A stretch of 64,000 bases of DNA, taken from Fen-1362 sp049516395 (GTDB lineage: Bacteria > Planctomycetota > Phycisphaerae > Sedimentisphaerales > Anaerobacaceae). Position numbers and translations under genes: made by a program. Positions 59,478 to 64,000 of this stretch are shown in pieces. Each line of letters starts with the position of its first letter. The first letter of the stretch is position 1. The notes beneath the pieces are model-generated. The model worked only from the letters and a program-made list of their open reading frames with translations, ran no database searches and had not been told where the DNA came from. The DNA lies in the NCBI GenBank assembly GCA_049516395.1, contig JBEKTD010000004.1, positions 352,317-416,316 of the forward strand. Reading direction: 5' to 3'.

Positions 59478-59802
59478 CTTGACGTGAAGGGTATTAGACT
59501 GCTTAAAATTTATGAGGTCATGATGAATCTAATCGTTGATAAATATATGAATATTTGCACCTTACGCCCGGTGTTGGGAACAGGGCGCTAGTCTAAGCTT
59601 TTTAGCTGCAGCAAATTAGGTTTTTCCTTATTGGGTTATTACTCTTCGCAGATATGATTTTACAGGTAAGAATATGAAAAATGCGATGAAGTAGCTTTCG
59701 GCGATAGCGTGTCTGGCTTCATTATATCGGAATTATGAGAAGCAGAACGAAAAAACATGGAGCAAATGAAGGAACCTGGAACAACATTAAGGAGTGTGTA
59801 GT

Positions 59803-60504
59803 ATGAAATCATACATAACCGAGGTTTGGTCTGTGGTGTCAGCTTTGGTGCTCTTGGTGGGTCTGCCTGTCACAGGCAAAGCGGCTGAATCCTCACCGCC
59901 GGGCACGGCGCCAGCGTTTCAACTGCCGCCGCTGCCTTATGCACAGGATGCGCTGGAACCTTATATATCCGCCAAGACAATGAGCTTCCACTATGGCAAG
60001 CACCATCAAGCCTACGTGGACAACCTGAACAAACTGGTCGCAGGCACACCGTGGGCAACACAGCCGCTGGAGAAGATAATCCAGGAGACTGCAGGCGTGG
60101 CGGATAAGGCAGCCGTCTTCAACAATGCAGCCCAGGTCTGGAACCACACGTTCTTCTGGAAAAGCATGAAGCCCGGCGGTGGCAGCAAGCCCACTGGACA
60201 CCTGCTGGAACTTATCGAGAAGTCCTTCGGGAGTTTCGATGAGTTCAAGAATGCCTTCACGACCGCGGCCGTCTCGCAATTCGGCAGTGGATGGGTCTGG
60301 CTTGTGCAGGATGGCGACGTGTTGAAGATTGTCAATACGTCGAACGCGGATACACCGGTGGCACACGGGCAAACCGCACTCCTTACGTGTGATGTCTGGG
60401 AGCATGCCTACTATCTCGACTATCAGAACCGCCGCAAGGACTTTGTGCAGGCCTTTCTGGATCATCTCGTCAATTGGGACTTTGCGGCCTCGCAGTTGAA
60501 GTGA
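59803..60504 (+). CDS. sod: Exported Fe/Mn superoxide dismutase
   Basis: Removes superoxide, here outside the cytoplasm. AAGGAG is 8 bases before the ATG at 59803; a GTG nine bases earlier is not preferred. The signal peptide is MKSYITEVWSVVSALVLLVG...KA, cut before AESSP. Metal ligands are H63 (FHYGKHHQAYV), H115 (QVWNHTFFW), D197 and H201 (CDVWEHAYYLDY), the standard 2-His-Asp-His set. GSGWVWLV is the usual family motif; whether iron or manganese is used cannot be decided. It is bracketed by direct repeats of about 80 bases. Signal-bearing SODs are uncommon but known. Confidence 0.94.
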   Translation: MKSYITEVWSVVSALVLLVGLPVTGKAAESSPPGTAPAFQLPPLPYAQDALEPYISAKTMSFHYGKHHQAYVDNLNKLVAGTPWATQPLEKIIQETAGVADKAAVFNNAAQVWNHTFFWKSMKPGGGSKPTGHLLELIEKSFGSFDEFKNAFTTAAVSQFGSGWVWLVQDGDVLKIVNTSNADTPVAHGQTALLTCDVWEHAYYLDYQNRRKDFVQAFLDHLVNWDFAASQLK

Positions 60505-60673
60505 CGTGGAACCGCTGGCTATATGTGACAGACAAAGGTGCGATTCTCCGCTTCGCGTACTATAAAAAAACTCATTCTATGCTAAGTTTTTGAAAAACCT
60601 AATCTTACAAGCAGCTTATTTTGCTGAAATTGGTCGGCCTCCCTTTGGTTCCTCGATATAATTCCTATGTCAG

Positions 60674-60747
60674 GAGCATCGTGGTGGGCTTTTGAAGTCA
60701 TGCAGGAGAGCGACCTGATGGGTGGGATGAATATTTTTACAGTACGG
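60674..60747 (+). repeat. Direct repeat, copy 2, downstream of the superoxide dismutase gene
   Basis: Matches 59395-59477. In one frame it encodes WWAFEVMQESDLMGGMNIFT then VRA and a stop, clearly the same peptide as copy 1. It ends 6 bases before the ATPase start codon. The spacer 60505-60673 has no gene; GAAAAACCTAAT (60592-60603) is the inverse of ATTAGGTTTTTC at 59615-59626. Confidence 0.75.
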
Positions 60748-60753
60748 GCATGA

Positions 60754-63387
60754 ATGGAAATTTCAAAGAAGACAATGAACGCATCTCAGCAGCCAGGTAA
60801 TCTCCCTGGCGGCAACGGAACGCATTATTCCGCTGAACTATTGGAAAAAGCGCGTGCCGATACCGATACCGTCCTGAAGGAGCTTGGGTCGCAACTAAAC
60901 GGTCTTAGTGAGACGGAAGCTGATTCTCGCCTGAAACAGGTCGGGACGAACGAAATTGCCCGAGAGAAGCATAAATCTCCCTTGATGCGCCTCCTGGGTA
61001 ACATCAAGAATCCATTGGTCCTCCTGCTCTCGGCGCTGGGTGTGCTTTCCTATCTAACCGGTGACCTGCGGGCAACGGTGGTCATTTTCGTGATGGTGGT
61101 TCTGGGGGTGGTGTTGCGTTTCTTCCAGGAGATGCGTGCCGATAACGCGGCCGAGAAACTCAAAGCGATGGTCAGCAACACGGCGACGCTGATGCGGGAC
61201 GGCAAGGAAGAAGAAGTATCGCTCAAGATGTTAGTGCCCGGCGATATCATCCGGCTGGCAGCGGGTGATATGGTGCCGGCTGATGTACGGGTGCTTTCCG
61301 CCAAAGACCTGTTCCTGAATCAGGCGGCCCTTACCGGCGAAGCCCTGCCTGTGGAGAAGAAAGTCGCTCAGGCGTCAGCAGACGTTCAAAATCCGCTCGA
61401 CCTGCCCAATCTTTGCTTCCTTGGTTCCAACGTGGAGAGCGGCTCAGCGACTGCCGTGGTCATCCAAACCGGAGACCGCACCTATTTTGGCTCGCTGGCT
61501 GCCAGCATAGTCGGGCAGCGTCAGCTCACCAGCTTCGACAAGGGTGTGAACAAGTTCACCTGGCTGATGATATGCTTCATCGCCGTAATGGTTCCGGCTG
61601 TTTTCCTGATCAACGGGCTTAGCAAGCACAACTGGCTGGAAGCTTTCTTGTTTGCCATGGCCGTAGCAGTCGGGCTGACTCCTGAGATGCTGCCTATGAT
61701 AGTTACCGTCAACCTGTCCAAGGGCGCCATCGTGATGTCACGCAAGAAAGTGATAGTCAAGCGACTGAATGCCATTCAGAACTTTGGGGCGATGGATGTG
61801 CTGTGCACCGACAAGACCGGCACCCTCACCCAGGGCAAGATTGTGCTCGAAAAGTATCTTGACGTGAATGGCGATCCGAGCGAGAAAGTGCTGCAATACG
61901 GCTACCTGAACAGCTATCACCATACCGGGTTGAAGAACCTGATGGACGAGGCAATTCTCGACCATGAGGAGCTGGAAGAACGCCTGAAAGCTAAGGAGAA
62001 GTACCGAAAGATTGACGAGATACCTTTCGATTTTGTGCGTCGCCGAATGTCGGTGGTTGTGGAAGATGAAACCGGGTTGAACACGCTGATTTGTAAAGGC
62101 GCGGTGGATGAAGTGCTGAGTTTGTGCAGCCGGGTGGAAACCAATGGAGGGGTAATCCCTGTCCAGCCCGAACACGATGCCAAACGCAGGCAGATAGCGG
62201 ACGATCTGAATAGTCAGGGCTTCCGGGTGATTGCCCTGGCGTATAAGCAGATGCCGGGCGGTTCAGATGAGCCGGTGTATTCGGTCAAGGATGAGTCGGA
62301 CCTGATACTGATAGGTTTTCTGGCCTTTCTCGACCCGCCAAAGGATACCGCTACGGAGGCATTGAAGCGGCTTCACGGCCTGAATGTGGACGTCAAGGTC
62401 CTGACCGGTGATAACGAGATTATCACCGCCTATATCTGCAAGGAAGTCGGCATATCGGTGGAGCATCTTTTGCTCGGCCCACAAATCGAGACAATGAGCG
62501 AGGCGGAATTGGCCGAAGCCGCCAGCGCGACCAGCGTTTTTGCCAGGTTGGCCCCGGCTCACAAGGAACACATCATCCGTGCGCTCCAGAGCAAGGGGCA
62601 CGTGTTGGGGTTTATGGGTGACGGCATCAACGACGCCCCGGCCTTGAAGGCCGCTGATGTGGGCATCTCGGTTGACAGCGCAGTGGACATCGCCAAGGAG
62701 TCATCCGATATCATCCTGCTGGAAAATAGTTTGCTGGTACTGGAGCAAGGCGTGCTGGAAGGCCGGCGGGTATTCGGCAACATTATCAAGTATATCAAAA
62801 TGGCGGCCAGTTCTAACTTCGGCAACATGTTCAGTGTCGTGGGGGCAAGCGCATTCCTGCCATTCCTGCCTATGTTGCCGATACAGGTGCTGACCAACAA
62901 CCTCTTGTACGACTTCTCGCAGACCACCATTCCCACCGACGAAGTGGACGCTGACTGGCTGATCAAGCCGCGCAAGTGGGCGATTGACAAGATACTGCGT
63001 TTTATTCTGTTTATTGGGCCGATAAGCTCTATCTTTGATTACGCGACGTTCTTCATGATGCTGTACGTTTTCAACTGCTGGCAAAACCCGGTCTTGTTCC
63101 ACACTGGCTGGTTCGTGGAGTCGATTTTCACCCAGACGTTAATCATCCATGTCATTCGCACCAACAAGATACCATTTATCGAAAGCTGGGCCAGTTGGCC
63201 GCTAATCCTCACTTCCGTAATCATCGTCGCGGTAGGCGCCTGGCTGACAGTTTCGCCCCTGGCGAAAACGCTCGGGTTTGTCACGCTCCCGCCGATGTAC
63301 TGGCTGTATCTGGCAATCATACTGCTGGGCTATGCGATTCTGACACAGTTGGTCAAAACCTGGTTTATTCGCAGGTTTGGGGAATGA
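60754..63387 (+). CDS. mgtA: P-type ATPase of the Mg2+-transporting type (P3B)
   Basis: Imports Mg2+ (or a related divalent cation) using ATP. The actuator motif is TGEALPVEKK (194-203), the phosphorylated Asp is in CTDKTGTLTQ (D353), the hinge is MGDGINDAPALKAADVGISV, and the membrane segment NNLLYDFSQTTIPTDEVD is the P3B-specific block of MgtA/MgtB. The C-terminal six spans and FLINGL-type loops are complete; the length is 877. The N-terminus is a little variable: ATG at 60754 is used here, ATG at 60775 is possible, and neither has a clear SD. No MgtC, MgtL leader or Mg-sensing element is apparent upstream. Confidence 0.93.
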   Translation: MEISKKTMNASQQPGNLPGGNGTHYSAELLEKARADTDTVLKELGSQLNGLSETEADSRLKQVGTNEIAREKHKSPLMRLLGNIKNPLVLLLSALGVLSYLTGDLRATVVIFVMVVLGVVLRFFQEMRADNAAEKLKAMVSNTATLMRDGKEEEVSLKMLVPGDIIRLAAGDMVPADVRVLSAKDLFLNQAALTGEALPVEKKVAQASADVQNPLDLPNLCFLGSNVESGSATAVVIQTGDRTYFGSLAASIVGQRQLTSFDKGVNKFTWLMICFIAVMVPAVFLINGLSKHNWLEAFLFAMAVAVGLTPEMLPMIVTVNLSKGAIVMSRKKVIVKRLNAIQNFGAMDVLCTDKTGTLTQGKIVLEKYLDVNGDPSEKVLQYGYLNSYHHTGLKNLMDEAILDHEELEERLKAKEKYRKIDEIPFDFVRRRMSVVVEDETGLNTLICKGAVDEVLSLCSRVETNGGVIPVQPEHDAKRRQIADDLNSQGFRVIALAYKQMPGGSDEPVYSVKDESDLILIGFLAFLDPPKDTATEALKRLHGLNVDVKVLTGDNEIITAYICKEVGISVEHLLLGPQIETMSEAELAEAASATSVFARLAPAHKEHIIRALQSKGHVLGFMGDGINDAPALKAADVGISVDSAVDIAKESSDIILLENSLLVLEQGVLEGRRVFGNIIKYIKMAASSNFGNMFSVVGASAFLPFLPMLPIQVLTNNLLYDFSQTTIPTDEVDADWLIKPRKWAIDKILRFILFIGPISSIFDYATFFMMLYVFNCWQNPVLFHTGWFVESIFTQTLIIHVIRTNKIPFIESWASWPLILTSVIIVAVGAWLTVSPLAKTLGFVTLPPMYWLYLAIILLGYAILTQLVKTWFIRRFGE

Positions 63388-63456
63388 TGGCGTCGGCGAG
63401 GAGAACTTATTCATTGAGCAAAAAGTCACAATATGGTATTCCAGTAAGGTGATAAT

Positions 63457-64000
63457 ATGACGAATACAAATGACGGACAACACCGTTCTCTCTTAAAACA
63501 GATTGCACGTCGGGTGATGACGGAAAGAGGATTTTTTCCTGATTTTTCTCCTCAGGCAATCGCCGAGCTTGACGGAATCCATGAGCCGGCGACGCGAACT
63601 GAGGAATCGACGCGAGATATGGGGAACCTTCTCTAGTGTTCCATCGACAACGATGATTCGCGTGATCTGGACCAGCTTACCGTTGCCGAAGCCATGCCCA
63701 ACGGGGCCGTAAAGGTCCTTGTCGCCATTGCCGACGTTGACGCTGTCGTCAAGAAGCAATCGGTGCTTGATGACCATGCGCGGCAAAACACCACCTCGGT
63801 CTATACTGTTGCCGAGACGTTTCCGATGCTGCCCGAGAAGCTCTCCACGGACCTTACCTCGCTAAACTTTGAATCAGACCGCCTGGCAATCGTCATTGAA
63901 ATGATTATCGCCGGGGATGGGTCGCTTCAGAGTTCGGACATCTATGAAGCGACAGTCCGTAATCGTGCAAAGCTTGCCTACAACAGCGTTGCCGCCTGGC
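63457..64000 (+). pseudogene. RNB-family exoribonuclease interrupted by an in-frame TAG (3' end outside window)
   Basis: From the ATG at 63457 the frame reads MTNTNDGQHRSLLKQIARRV, then RGFFPDFSPQAIAELDGIHE and DMGNLL, and then hits TAG at 63634-63636. The same frame continues without another stop to the window end, encoding CSIDNDDSRDLDQLTVAEAM, VLVAIADVDAVVKKQSVLDD, TFPMLPEKLSTDLTSLNFES and YEATVRNRAKLAYNSVAAW. This is the RNB metal motif and core of a short RNase II-type enzyme. In relatives the codon before CSIDNDDSRDLD is usually Trp or a similar residue, so TGG to TAG is the simplest explanation. It may be a pseudogene, a sequencing error, or (less likely) readthrough. Confidence 0.8.

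Noticed and set aside
59735..59806. A 23-codon frame overlapping the SOD start by ATGA, as a leader peptide
   Set aside because: No ribosome-binding site before it, and the overlap can arise by chance.
1..64000. CRISPR arrays, IS elements with transposase genes, integrases, rRNA operons, replication origins
   Set aside because: I looked for regularly spaced repeats, transposase or integrase motifs, rRNA signatures and DnaA-box clusters and saw none I could support.

Overview
This window looks like a chromosomal segment of an anaerobic or microaerobic, polysaccharide-degrading member of the Planctomycetota, most likely of the Phycisphaerae/Sedimentisphaerales type. That placement is inferred from gene content: FGE-sulfatase-like secreted protein, prepilin-type H/G-F-T-x-V-E-L pseudopilins, a DUF1080 domain fused to a TIM-barrel isomerase, several Gfo/Idh/MocA oxidoreductases, DUF5060/GH5-like and parallel beta-helix enzymes, a TMTC-like TPR membrane protein, an unusually long SecA, a class II (B12) ribonucleotide reductase, a Rex-controlled bidirectional [NiFe]-hydrogenase and siroheme-route haem genes. 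No rRNA is present; one tRNA-Phe is.

Layout. 1-4 kb: the 3' end of RNase R, then a small accessory cluster with two unknown genes, a membrane-anchored Mrr-type nuclease with a topoisomerase zinc finger, and a GGQ release-factor-like rescue protein. 4.3-11.2 kb: an FGE-sulfatase-fold secreted protein, a TPR membrane protein and secA; the last two are each preceded by a copy of the same intergenic module carrying a TTGACA-17-GATACT promoter. 11.3-14.7 kb: a small secreted protein and the nrdJ operon (minus strand). 14.8-17.8 kb: a sugar-utilisation operon (MFS, Gfo/Idh/MocA, isomerase). 18.2-19.1 kb: an FRG-domain gene bracketed by inverted repeats, next to groES-groEL. 21-30 kb: housekeeping genes (REC-like, Memo, purE, a PPIase lipoprotein, acpS-mnmG, radical SAM, pseudopilin).

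29.8-35.1 kb: rex plus the beta-gamma-delta-alpha subunits of a group 3b-like hydrogenase and its maturation protease, with a near-consensus Rex operator ahead of rex. 37-43.9 kb: a DUF1080-isomerase fusion coupled to pyrD, and divergently a haem cluster (fused cobA-hemD, ahbC, hemB). 43.9-46 kb: a secreted GH5 enzyme. 46.2-46.6 kb is a mosaic of short palindromes containing a duplicated tRNA 3'-end-like sequence, followed by a lower-GC block with flavodoxin and a TAXI/TRAP receptor. 49.5-59.4 kb: a carbohydrate-utilisation locus (Tat-exported dehydrogenase, two GH-A-like secreted enzymes, a Tat-type isomerase, two parallel beta-helix proteins), with a perfect LacI-type operator before the last gene. 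59.4-64 kb: an exported Fe/Mn superoxide dismutase bracketed by direct repeats, an MgtA-type P-type ATPase, and a second RNB exoribonuclease gene broken by an in-frame TAG and cut by the window edge.

The strongest leads are: the paired hairpin-plus-box leader elements in the divergent 48.8-49.5 kb region; the five tandem helical-wing-like repeats in SecA together with its hairpin leader; the inverted-repeat-bracketed FRG gene; and the direct-repeat-bracketed SOD. I did not find an unambiguous new multi-gene system. All functional statements come from reading motifs; no searches were run.
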